Below are positions 6,305-12,936 of a DNA stretch of 12,936 bases, in pieces; position 1 is the stretch's first letter; each line of letters begins with the position of its first letter. The DNA is from Candidatus Moraniibacteriota bacterium (GTDB taxonomy: Bacteria; Patescibacteriota; Minisyncoccia; Moranbacterales; DUUL01), in the NCBI GenBank assembly GCA_018399935.1, contig JAGYNP010000060.1, forward strand, positions 1 to 12,936, read 5' to 3'. The notes below the pieces were generated by a model, which was given only the letters and a program-made list of their open reading frames with translations, ran no database searches and was not told the DNA's origin. Made by a program: the position numbers and the translations under genes.

Positions 6305-6346
6305 GTAATACGCTTTAATTTAAAAAAATTTTCAATAGAATCTATT
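6305..6346 (-). promoter_or_regulatory. Possible promoter with a palindrome over its -35
   Basis: On the minus strand TTGAAA (6335-6330) and TATTAC (6310-6305) are separated by 19 bp; a start near 6298 would give a 24-nt leader for the charged helical protein. A perfect 13-bp palindrome, AATAGA-A-TCTATT (6334-6346), touches the -35 element and could be a repressor site. Both are weak in such AT-rich DNA. Confidence 0.22.
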
Positions 6347-6465
6347 ATTTTTTTTAAACACTTGTAAAAACTTAGTATCCTTCTTAAAAATTTATTTTGA
6401 GTCATTTTTTAAAATCTGTTTAATCACCTTTTTTTTATTTTAACCTTTTGAATAAATTTTTTAAA

Positions 6466-7344
6466 TTATTTCTCAACTTGACTTGATTGCTGAAAAGAAG
6501 AATTGTAAATAGCTTTGCCTGAAATCCTTAAATCTATATAATTTAATTGCTCCCTTTCCTTGGAATTAATACTAGATTCTAATACTTCTTTTAATAAAGC
6601 TATTTGAGTAATAAAATCTTCATCTAAATTTAAATAGATCTCCCAACCTTCATCCTGAACTTTAAATCTTATTTCTCTAGAAACTAAAGCTGGAGTTTTA
6701 ATCTCTCTTTCAATTTTTAAACCAAATTGTTTTTCAATTTCATTTTTAGAATCTTTAATAAATTTAATCAAACCTTCACTTTTAATTTTTTGTTTTTCTT
6801 CTATTTCTAAATAACTATCATCAACCACTACTTGATATTTTTTAAATCTCCCCTCTTTTTCTCCTGGTTGAAGTAAATAAAAAATCTCTCCTTTCTCATC
6901 TAACAACCAACATTTATTTCGACTACACCAAATAATAACTCCTTGTCTTTCTTCAACTTCAATTTTAATTTTATCCGGAAATTTATTCTCAAATTTAATA
7001 TTTCTAGCTAATTTGAAATCATTTTTAACTTTTTCAATAAAAGTTTTTCTAGGAAATAAGAAAAAATTATTTTTAGGCAGATATTCAAACCATTTTTCAA
7101 CCATTAAATTGTCTGAAATTTCTTTTAATTCATCTTTGTCAATTTTTTGAGAAACAATTTTCACTTCTTTAATTTCAGTATAATCAGAAAATAATAAAAC
7201 CCATCCACAAACCCCCAAAAAAGCAAAGAGTAGTAGTAAAAAAAACATTTTTTTACAAAATCTACCAAAAGAAAATGCTTTTTTATTTTTCACCTTAGAA
7301 TATTTGGAAGAATTTAATTTTATTTTTCTTTTAAAATCACTCAT
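6466..7344 (-). CDS. ftsQ: FtsQ/DivIB-like cell division protein with POTRA domain
   Basis: The 292 residues follow the FtsQ/DivIB plan: a basic cytoplasmic tail (1-32), one membrane helix (about 33-53), then a POTRA-type domain (about 56-131) starting TEIKEVKIVSQ. This is followed by the family signature region FPDKIKIEVEERQGVIIW and a strand pair with WLLDEKGEIF (146-155), equivalent to the usual 'Er.pva.w...lvD..G.vf'. FtsQ links early and late divisome proteins at the septum. Two cysteines (C140 and C145) flank a tight turn and may pair. It starts 2 bp after the Mur-like gene stop, so the two are surely co-transcribed and probably translationally coupled. Sequence similarity in this family is low, so the call rests on layout and context. 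No ftsA or ftsZ is in view. Confidence 0.75.
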   Translation of the reverse strand: MSDFKRKIKLNSSKYSKVKNKKAFSFGRFCKKMFFLLLLFAFLGVCGWVLLFSDYTEIKEVKIVSQKIDKDELKEISDNLMVEKWFEYLPKNNFFLFPRKTFIEKVKNDFKLARNIKFENKFPDKIKIEVEERQGVIIWCSRNKCWLLDEKGEIFYLLQPGEKEGRFKKYQVVVDDSYLEIEEKQKIKSEGLIKFIKDSKNEIEKQFGLKIEREIKTPALVSREIRFKVQDEGWEIYLNLDEDFITQIALLKEVLESSINSKEREQLNYIDLRISGKAIYNSSFQQSSQVEK

Positions 7345-7346
7345 TT

Positions 7347-8102
7347 TTATTTTCTAATTTTATTTTTGATAATATTATTAATTTTATCAGAAATTATTTT
7401 AGCAGCTACTAAAGCATAAATATTATGCATTCCAAAAAGCTCTGTTTTTTGAGTAGTCTTTTTACCATTGATATCTAAATCAAAACTTTGTCCATCAAAA
7501 TTTTTTCTTATATTTTTAATTTTAACATCAGCCTCTTTTTTAGTTCCATAAAAAATAACTTTAGCTTTAGCCTGTTTCTCTAAGACTCTAACCCTTTCAT
7601 GATCAATATTTAAAACAATCTCTCCATCTAAAGCAATTGACCTTATTAAAACAGCTATTTCATGATCTATTGTTTTTTTATTATCAGAAAAATTTCCACT
7701 AATATCAGAAACTACTACTATTTTTGGTTTAATAATTGAAAGCAAATATCTCATATCACCTTTTTTTTGAACTCCCATCTCCAAAACTAAAATTTTAGGA
7801 AAATTTCTTTTAAAAAATGAAATATAAGTTCCAGCTAACAAAATGTCTACCCATTTAAAAATAGAAGAATAACCCGAAGGTAAAAATAGAACAGCTAACG
7901 GCAACCCTATTTCAGTATTAAAGCTCCTAGGATTTCCCCTAACTTCTTCTTCATTTTTAAATTCTTCTAAAATTTGATCTTTAATAAAAGTTTTATTAGA
8001 AGACCCAGCTATGGCTATCACTAAAGGCTTATGACGACCAATAATTATTCGCGTTAATAATTTTAGATATCTCTCAATTATAAACTTAACTATTTTCTTC
8101 AT
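7347..8102 (-). CDS. Truncated Mur-ligase-like protein (middle domain only, altered P-loop)
   Basis: The 251 residues correspond to the ATP-binding middle domain of Mur ligases, closest in look to MurF. Motifs in order: P-loop GSSNKT (33-38), RSFNTEIGLPLAVL (59-72, the MurF-type N-N-E-I-G-x-P), VLEMGVQKKGDMRYL (106-120), KPKIVVVSDI (125-134), GEIVLNIDHE (160-169) and GMHNIYALVAA (224-234), where it ends. The N-terminal UDP-binding domain is reduced to about 25 residues with a hydrophobic helix, and the roughly 130-residue C-terminal amino-acid-binding domain is absent. The P-loop has Asn36 where the family has Gly (GSxGKT). The usual T-x-I-x-x-x-H substrate region reads SDISGNFSD. It may therefore be a non-catalytic relative or a regulator, or may act with a separate partner. 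Gaps to both neighbours are 2 bp. No frameshift is visible at the end. Confidence 0.7.
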   Translation of the reverse strand: MKKIVKFIIERYLKLLTRIIIGRHKPLVIAIAGSSNKTFIKDQILEEFKNEEEVRGNPRSFNTEIGLPLAVLFLPSGYSSIFKWVDILLAGTYISFFKRNFPKILVLEMGVQKKGDMRYLLSIIKPKIVVVSDISGNFSDNKKTIDHEIAVLIRSIALDGEIVLNIDHERVRVLEKQAKAKVIFYGTKKEADVKIKNIRKNFDGQSFDLDINGKKTTQKTELFGMHNIYALVAAKIISDKINNIIKNKIRK

Positions 8103-8104
8103 AA

Positions 8105-9322
8105 TTATTTTTGGTTATATTTTTTTTCTAAATAATCTTTAATTCTAACCATTACTTTTAAAATATCATTCTCAGAACGACCAAAGCACATCCTAATATG
8201 ATTTTCTCCTACTTGCCCAAAAGCTTGTCCAGGAACTACCACTGCCTTAGCTTCATATAATAATTCTAATGCTAGCTTCCATGATAAAGATTTTTTTTGA
8301 TAATCTTTAGCTTCATAATTTTTAATTCTTTTATCCTGTTGAAGAGCTTTAACTAATTTTTCAGTAAATTTTGGAAAAACAAAATAGGCTGATGAAGGTT
8401 TTTGATATTCAAACCAATCTTTCATTCCATCTAAATGACTACAAATCAAGTCCCTTCTATTTCTAAAACTATCTTTAAAATATTTTTTATCCTCGTCCGC
8501 CATTTCAATTGCAGCCAAAGCACTCCACTGAGAAACTACTGGGGCACAAGTGACTAAAACATCATGTCTAGCCAAAATTCTTTGAGCTAAAGTTTTATCT
8601 GTAGCTAAAAAACCAACTCTCCAACCAGTCATTGAATAAGACTTGGAAAAAGAAAAAATATAAATTATTCTTTTTCTAAATTTATAAAAATTCCCAATTG
8701 AAAAAAATTCTTGATCATCATAAATAAAATCTCGATAAACTTCATCCACCAAAACATAAAAATTATTCTTTTCAGCTATCTCAATAATCTTCAATAATTG
8801 TTCTCTGGAATAGATTGTTCCAGTTGGATTATTGGGATTACAAAATAGAATAGCCTTGGTTTTTTTAGTGACAGCTTTCTCTAATTTTTCTTCATGAAAA
8901 GACCAACTGTCTTTTTCATCTAAAGGAATAAATTTAGGAACCCCTTTAGCATTTTTAATTGCTTCTTGATAAGAAGTGTAAGTTGGATCTGGAATTAAAA
9001 CTTCATCACCTTCATTTAAAATTGCTAATAAAGTTGAAGTTATAGCCTCAATAGCTCCAGCAGTAACAATAATTTCATTTTCAAAATCATAAGAAATACC
9101 CCTTTTCTTTAGATCAAATTCAATTACCTCTCTTAATTCAATTAAACCAGCAGACAAAGAATACTTTGAAACATCCCCATCTTCAATATGACTAATAGCA
9201 CATCTTTTAATACATTCTGGAGTATCAAAATCTGCAACCCCTTGAGCCAAAGAAACCGCCCCTGAAATTTTTGAAGTTCGAATCTCCATTTCTTTAATTG
9301 GTGATAAAATCAAATCTGACAT
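8105..9322 (-). CDS. Class I/II pyridoxal-phosphate aminotransferase
   Basis: The 405 residues give a complete fold-type I aminotransferase of the aspartate aminotransferase subgroup. Visible signatures: CNPNNPTG (161-168, cofactor contacts), VDEVY (192-196, the Asp that pairs with the pyridine nitrogen and the Tyr), SFSKSYSMTGWRVG (224-237) with the Schiff-base lysine K227, and HIRMCFGRS (375-383) with R377 as the carboxylate-binding arginine. It transfers the amino group between an amino acid and a 2-oxo acid in the cytosol; the exact pair cannot be told from sequence (aspartate, alanine or aromatic substrates are possible). The stop lies 2 bp before the Mur-like gene, suggesting that supply of a peptidoglycan or envelope amino acid is co-expressed with cell-wall functions. 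No clear promoter is visible in the upstream 205 bp. Confidence 0.92.
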   Translation of the reverse strand: MSDLILSPIKEMEIRTSKISGAVSLAQGVADFDTPECIKRCAISHIEDGDVSKYSLSAGLIELREVIEFDLKKRGISYDFENEIIVTAGAIEAITSTLLAILNEGDEVLIPDPTYTSYQEAIKNAKGVPKFIPLDEKDSWSFHEEKLEKAVTKKTKAILFCNPNNPTGTIYSREQLLKIIEIAEKNNFYVLVDEVYRDFIYDDQEFFSIGNFYKFRKRIIYIFSFSKSYSMTGWRVGFLATDKTLAQRILARHDVLVTCAPVVSQWSALAAIEMADEDKKYFKDSFRNRRDLICSHLDGMKDWFEYQKPSSAYFVFPKFTEKLVKALQQDKRIKNYEAKDYQKKSLSWKLALELLYEAKAVVVPGQAFGQVGENHIRMCFGRSENDILKVMVRIKDYLEKKYNQK

Positions 9323-9384
9323 ATTAAATAATTAATCATTTAATCACTACTCTATCACGGATTCAGCAAACCTTATCCTAAACT

Positions 9385-9528
9385 TTATTTCCAATATTTA
9401 CTACACAAAATACAAATCAATATCCCAACACACAATATTAATATTAAAACTCAATATCTAATTATTGTCACTAAAACAATATCTCTAACCCAATTTATAC
9501 TTTTCAAATCCAGAAATATCAAAAACAT
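9385..9528 (-). pseudogene. Possible micro-gene for a small membrane protein, interrupted by TGA
   Basis: The ATG at 9528-9526 overlaps the TGA stop of the DUF4012 gene in the form TGATG, a common coupling arrangement. The frame reads MFLIFLDLKSINWVRDIVLV then TIIRY, meets TGA at 9453-9451, and continues in the same frame as VLILILCVGILICILCSKYWK to TAA at 9387-9385. Together these make about 46 residues with a long hydrophobic helix and a basic end, the look of a single-pass membrane peptide. The TGA would either make it a pseudogene or leave a 25-residue peptide. AT-rich DNA easily produces hydrophobic frames, so this is tentative. Confidence 0.22.
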
Positions 9529-11903
9529 CACTTAACTACTATCCCCAAGAACCTATCTTTTTTTAAATCAGTCTGATATTGAATTCCGCTTTCTCCGTTA
9601 TTAATTTCATTTGGATATTTCCAAAAAATTTCCTGATCACCTGAAATTTTAATCTCTGTTTTCAAATCTGAATACTCCATTCCAGATTGCTTTTGATATA
9701 AAACTGAATAACTATCCATTTTTTCTTGCTCTCTATCTATCTCTAATTTAAAAGGCAATCTATATTTGTACATTACTCTGACTTTTTCTTGAGGTGAAAC
9801 ATAAACCCAATTACCAAAAACTGTTTTCCCTGCTTCATTCCAAATTTCCGTACCACTTTCCCTGTCCACTTCAATTGAAGCTTCGAGAGAACTTACTAAT
9901 TCATCTCTCTTAAAACCTAGTTTATCATAATTTACAGGAGAGTCTATAATTTCTCTAGTATAACCTTCCACTTCTAATAATTCACTACCCTCAGGTACAT
10001 AAACCCTCATATAATTAGCATTAACTTGATTCCACCAAGATTGTTTCATACTACCTCCATTGTGAAATCTTTCAATAACAACAGTATCCACCATAGAACC
10101 ATCGTTCTCAATTTCAATATTATGCTCTATTTTTTGGTCAATTACTCCATCAGTTTTATAGCCATTAATATTAGAATTAACTACCATTAAATAATCTCTA
10201 GATGTCTCTAAAACCTCACCAGACCAACCCAAGCCAGAAACCATTTTCTGAATTTCTGAATTTTCAGAATAAATTAAAACGTGCTTTTCATTTAAAGATT
10301 CTGATAAAACTTGCAAAGTTTTAGGAAAATCACTCAAATTATCTTTAGAAAAAACTTTATCTAAAATTTTAGGGGTTAAATCAGCTATAATTTTTTTAGG
10401 TTTATTTTTTTCTTTATTATAATTAACTTCAACTTCAAACTGAATATTTTCCATAAAATTATCAGCACTAATTGTTAAACCATATTCAGACATTTCAATT
10501 GGTCCAGTAATTTTTAATAATTTTTTCACAACAGTTGGAGTTAAGGTTATAATTCCATCAACCGTTGGGCCACCTGTTTTTTCATAAAACCAAGAAATTT
10601 TTTCAGCCGAAGTCGGAAAATCAGGATACCAATTAGCATCGTGAGTCGACCAATTAGTTGAAATTTTTTGAATAGGTTTAGGTGGAACTACCCGAGTTGA
10701 AAGTTGTCCATCAGGATTAAATATTCCGTCAATAAAAAAATTTTTTATCTCTCCATCATGAATATTTAAAACTCCATAACTACCGATAAAACCCCCAGTA
10801 GCTCTCATTTCATGATTATTTTGAAATAAAAATAAATATTTACGATGACCATTATAGCCTAATAGATCTTTCAAAATGAATTGTTTTTGATTAAATTCTG
10901 AAAGAATTTTTAAAGCCTTGGGAAAATTAATTTTAAGTTCCTCTACCTTAGCTTGATATTCTACTGGCAAATCACTCGGATCAACTGTTTCTATTTTTTC
11001 CTCAGCAGTTTTTAAATATTCTTCTGATAATATCATCTGCTTTTCCAGATTTAAGAAAAAATCTCCCATTGAAGATTGGTTTTCTTCAAAAATTAAAGGA
11101 TTTTCTATCTCAGAAAATTCTTCTACCGATTTACTAATTAAAACCATAGCTTTAGCCATTTCATTTCCAGCTTCTAATAAATTCTTAGCACTACTATATT
11201 TTGAAATAAAAGGAATTTTTCCAACAATTTCAGGCAAACCTCCCTCCATTTTCTCTAATTTAGTATTAATATAATTAATATCTTTTTGAATTTTCTCAAA
11301 GTCCAAAACTAACTGGGAAAAATTCTTACTTTGAAAATCAACTTTAACTTTATCTAAATCAGAAACAACACTAGCCCCTTTAACCATCACTTGATCTTTT
11401 ATTTGAAATCCGTAAGAAATGAATCTAGTCACAAAAAATACTAAAAAAATAGCTAAACCAAAACCAGAAAAAGCTAAAGCTGGTTTTAAAAAGTTAGTGA
11501 AATTTTTCTTATCTTGATTATTTTCGGTTCTTAAATTTTTTTTAATCCGAAAAAGATTTTCTTGTCTTTCTTGTCTTTCTTTAAACTTTTCCCTTATTCT
11601 CTTTTGTTTTTCTTCAACAATCTCAACCCCGAAACCATCGGAAACAATTTTAAATGGTAATTCTTGTCCTTCTAAAATTTTATCAAAAACCACCTCATTA
11701 AAAGAACTAGCTTCTTCTTTTAATTTATTTTCAACCTCTCTATTAACTCTCTCCACTTTCTTTTCATCTTCTCTCAAAGCTTCAACTAATGAAAGTTCAT
11801 CTTCTTCAAAAGTATTATTTAATTCCAAATCAAAATACTCCGATTTTTTATAGGACCTTAGATCAACAATTTTTGATTTTTTATTATTTCTATTTTGCAA
11901 CAC
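9528..11903 (-). CDS. DUF4012-family large membrane-anchored envelope protein
   Basis: The 791 residues have a long, highly charged cytoplasmic N-terminus (about 1-138, with Glu/Lys-rich helical stretches around 32-66 and 97-120), one membrane helix (about 141-164) and a large outside part. The outside part begins with coiled-coil-like helices (about 185-345) and continues into the DUF4012 core, recognisable by QNNHEMRATGGFIGSYGVL (361-379), DANWYPDFPTSA (422-433) and GGPTVDGIITLTPTVV (444-459). A C-terminal beta-rich region follows. DUF4012 proteins are frequent in candidate-phyla and actinobacterial genomes next to glycosyltransferases; their function is not established and an envelope or surface-polymer role is inference. 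The start is GTG, overlapping the glycosyltransferase stop by 14 bp; a TTG follows immediately. It is the only gene here with a complete 3' end that stops at TGA. Confidence 0.85.
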   Translation of the reverse strand: MLQNRNNKKSKIVDLRSYKKSEYFDLELNNTFEEDELSLVEALREDEKKVERVNREVENKLKEEASSFNEVVFDKILEGQELPFKIVSDGFGVEIVEEKQKRIREKFKERQERQENLFRIKKNLRTENNQDKKNFTNFLKPALAFSGFGLAIFLVFFVTRFISYGFQIKDQVMVKGASVVSDLDKVKVDFQSKNFSQLVLDFEKIQKDINYINTKLEKMEGGLPEIVGKIPFISKYSSAKNLLEAGNEMAKAMVLISKSVEEFSEIENPLIFEENQSSMGDFFLNLEKQMILSEEYLKTAEEKIETVDPSDLPVEYQAKVEELKINFPKALKILSEFNQKQFILKDLLGYNGHRKYLFLFQNNHEMRATGGFIGSYGVLNIHDGEIKNFFIDGIFNPDGQLSTRVVPPKPIQKISTNWSTHDANWYPDFPTSAEKISWFYEKTGGPTVDGIITLTPTVVKKLLKITGPIEMSEYGLTISADNFMENIQFEVEVNYNKEKNKPKKIIADLTPKILDKVFSKDNLSDFPKTLQVLSESLNEKHVLIYSENSEIQKMVSGLGWSGEVLETSRDYLMVVNSNINGYKTDGVIDQKIEHNIEIENDGSMVDTVVIERFHNGGSMKQSWWNQVNANYMRVYVPEGSELLEVEGYTREIIDSPVNYDKLGFKRDELVSSLEASIEVDRESGTEIWNEAGKTVFGNWVYVSPQEKVRVMYKYRLPFKLEIDREQEKMDSYSVLYQKQSGMEYSDLKTEIKISGDQEIFWKYPNEINNGESGIQYQTDLKKDRFLGIVVK

Positions 11904-12936
11904 TGTCGTAAATCTTTAATGTTTTTTTGGCAGTTTTAAACCAATTAAACTTTTCTTTTATTTTATTTAAATCCAATTTAGCTCCCTTTCTTCTATTTTT
12001 ATAAACTTTTTCTAAACAATTCAACATTGATTTAGAACTTTCAGGATCGAAATATTCAACTTTTTCTCCTAAAATTTCAATCATAGAAGTTCTATTAGAA
12101 CAAGCCACTGGTTTACCATTTACCAAAGCCTCTAAAGGAGGAAAACCAAAACCCTCATATAAAGACGGGAAAACCACTAATTCAGATTGATCATAAACCA
12201 TTTTTAAATCTTCTTCCTCTACAAATCCTGAAAAAATTATTCCCTGATTTTTCTTTGAATCTATTTTTTTTTCTAAACATTGATAAAAATAATCTTTTTC
12301 TCCAGTTAAAACCAAATTAACTTGAGAATGTTTCTTTCTAAAAACCTGAAAGACTTCTATTAATCGCTTTAAATTCTTATGAGGATAAGCATTTCCGACA
12401 TACAACAAATACGGTTTCATTATACCATATTTTTCAAAAATATCATCAGTCTTTTTTTTGTTTTTCTTAAAAACCAGGTTACAACCCTGATAAACAACTT
12501 CTATCTTACTATCAGGAATTTTTAGTGACTTAATTAAATCCTTTTTAGTAAAATTAGAAATAGCAATTATTCTATCGGCTTTCCAAGTAGTAATATTAAT
12601 TACAATTTTATAAGCCAAAAGTTTTATTAAATAATAAAACTTGCTCAAAGTGGTGCTCCTAAAAGTTGGATAGTGAAATAAAATTAAGTCATGAATAGTG
12701 ATAATATTTTTCCTCCAATACAAAAGAGGAACATTAAAATGAGTAAAATGCATTAAATCCAATTTATATCTATTCAAAAAAAAGGGATAAAAAAATTGTT
12801 CTTCCCAACTATACCAAGAAAAATTAGCTTCTACTTTTTTAAAATTCTTTTTTTTAGGCTTAAAATCATTAATCCTTTCCTTTCTTAAAAAAATAAAAAA
12901 CTGCCAATCTTCTTTATCACTGATTTTTTCTAAATT
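11890..12936 (-). CDS. Glycosyltransferase, GT4-like (group 1), 5' end cut by window edge
   Basis: The frame stays open to the right edge: 53 codons precede the TTG at 12777, and their translation (NLEKISDKEDWQFFIFLRKE and onward) has the usual look of the family's N-terminal domain. The TTG is therefore internal and the true start lies outside. The 348 visible codons lack perhaps 20-30 N-terminal residues. Motifs: THFNVP and TIHDLILFHYP (acceptor-side domain), ADRIIAISNFTKKDL, LLYVGNAYPHKNLKRLIEVF (start of the second Rossmann domain) and VVFPSLYEGFGFPPLEAL, containing the E-x7-E nucleotide-sugar motif. It transfers a sugar from a nucleotide or lipid donor to a surface polysaccharide or lipid acceptor; donor and acceptor are unknown. 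It ends in TAG inside the start of the DUF4012 gene, a coupled pair that supports a joint envelope role. Confidence 0.9.
   Translation of the reverse strand, partial: NLEKISDKEDWQFFIFLRKERINDFKPKKKNFKKVEANFSWYSWEEQFFYPFFLNRYKLDLMHFTHFNVPLLYWRKNIITIHDLILFHYPTFRSTTLSKFYYLIKLLAYKIVINITTWKADRIIAISNFTKKDLIKSLKIPDSKIEVVYQGCNLVFKKNKKKTDDIFEKYGIMKPYLLYVGNAYPHKNLKRLIEVFQVFRKKHSQVNLVLTGEKDYFYQCLEKKIDSKKNQGIIFSGFVEEEDLKMVYDQSELVVFPSLYEGFGFPPLEALVNGKPVACSNRTSMIEILGEKVEYFDPESSKSMLNCLEKVYKNRRKGAKLDLNKIKEKFNWFKTAKKTLKIYDSVAK

Noticed and set aside
9385..9530. Recoding of TGA as glycine (genetic code 25)
   Set aside because: Long conserved genes here use ordinary glycine codons throughout and contain no in-frame TGA; the DUF4012 gene ends at TGA in a sensible place.
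12775..12777. TTG as the start of the glycosyltransferase
   Set aside because: The same frame continues for 53 codons to the window edge with family-like sequence, so the TTG is internal.
1..12936. CRISPR array, tRNA, rRNA or intact insertion sequence
   Set aside because: No regularly spaced repeats, no tRNA-like fold that I could complete, no rRNA sequence, and no transposase reading frame were found.

Overview
This is a very AT-rich bacterial window with short intergenic spacers. Its gene content fits the candidate phyla radiation (Patescibacteria, Parcubacteria-like). The pointers are a large DUF4012 envelope protein, an FtsQ-like POTRA protein beside a shortened Mur-ligase-like protein, small single-membrane proteins of unknown function, and a SipW-type secreted protein. 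None of the checked start codons has a clear AGGAGG-type ribosome binding site. The long reading frames contain no internal TGA and one gene ends in TGA, so the standard bacterial code (table 11) applies. The lineage is inferred from gene content; there is no rRNA in the window.

Left part (1-1258). The minus strand holds the first 154 codons of a secreted SipW/TasA/camelysin-like protein, cut by the window edge. About 790 bp separates it from a divergent plus-strand gene. This spacer has no convincing gene but is rich in signals: two or three minus-strand promoters, a nested RNA hairpin just before the secreted-protein gene, a Rho-independent terminator, a perfect 14-bp inverted repeat, and a promoter embedded in a long dyad.

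Plus-strand block (1259-5321). In order this carries an LpxH-like metallophosphoesterase, a CPA2/Kef-type cation:proton antiporter with an RCK domain, a 69-residue membrane protein, and rubrerythrin followed 24 bp later by a two-domain desulfoferrodoxin. A 15-bp-stem terminator closes the block. The last two genes form an oxygen-defence pair: superoxide reductase makes hydrogen peroxide and rubrerythrin can remove it, as expected in an anaerobe exposed to occasional oxygen.

Convergent gap (5322-5752). There is no intact gene here, only possible coding debris near its right end.

Minus-strand block (5753-12936), in transcription order: a family-4-type glycosyltransferase (5' end outside the window), a DUF4012 membrane protein overlapping it by 14 bp, a 205-bp gap with a possible interrupted micro-gene, then a tight trio with 2-bp gaps (class I aminotransferase, truncated Mur-ligase-like protein with an altered P-loop, FtsQ/DivIB-like division protein), and finally a membrane-anchored, highly charged helical protein. 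The shared theme is cell envelope and division. The truncated Mur-like protein and the micro-gene after DUF4012 are the least ordinary items.
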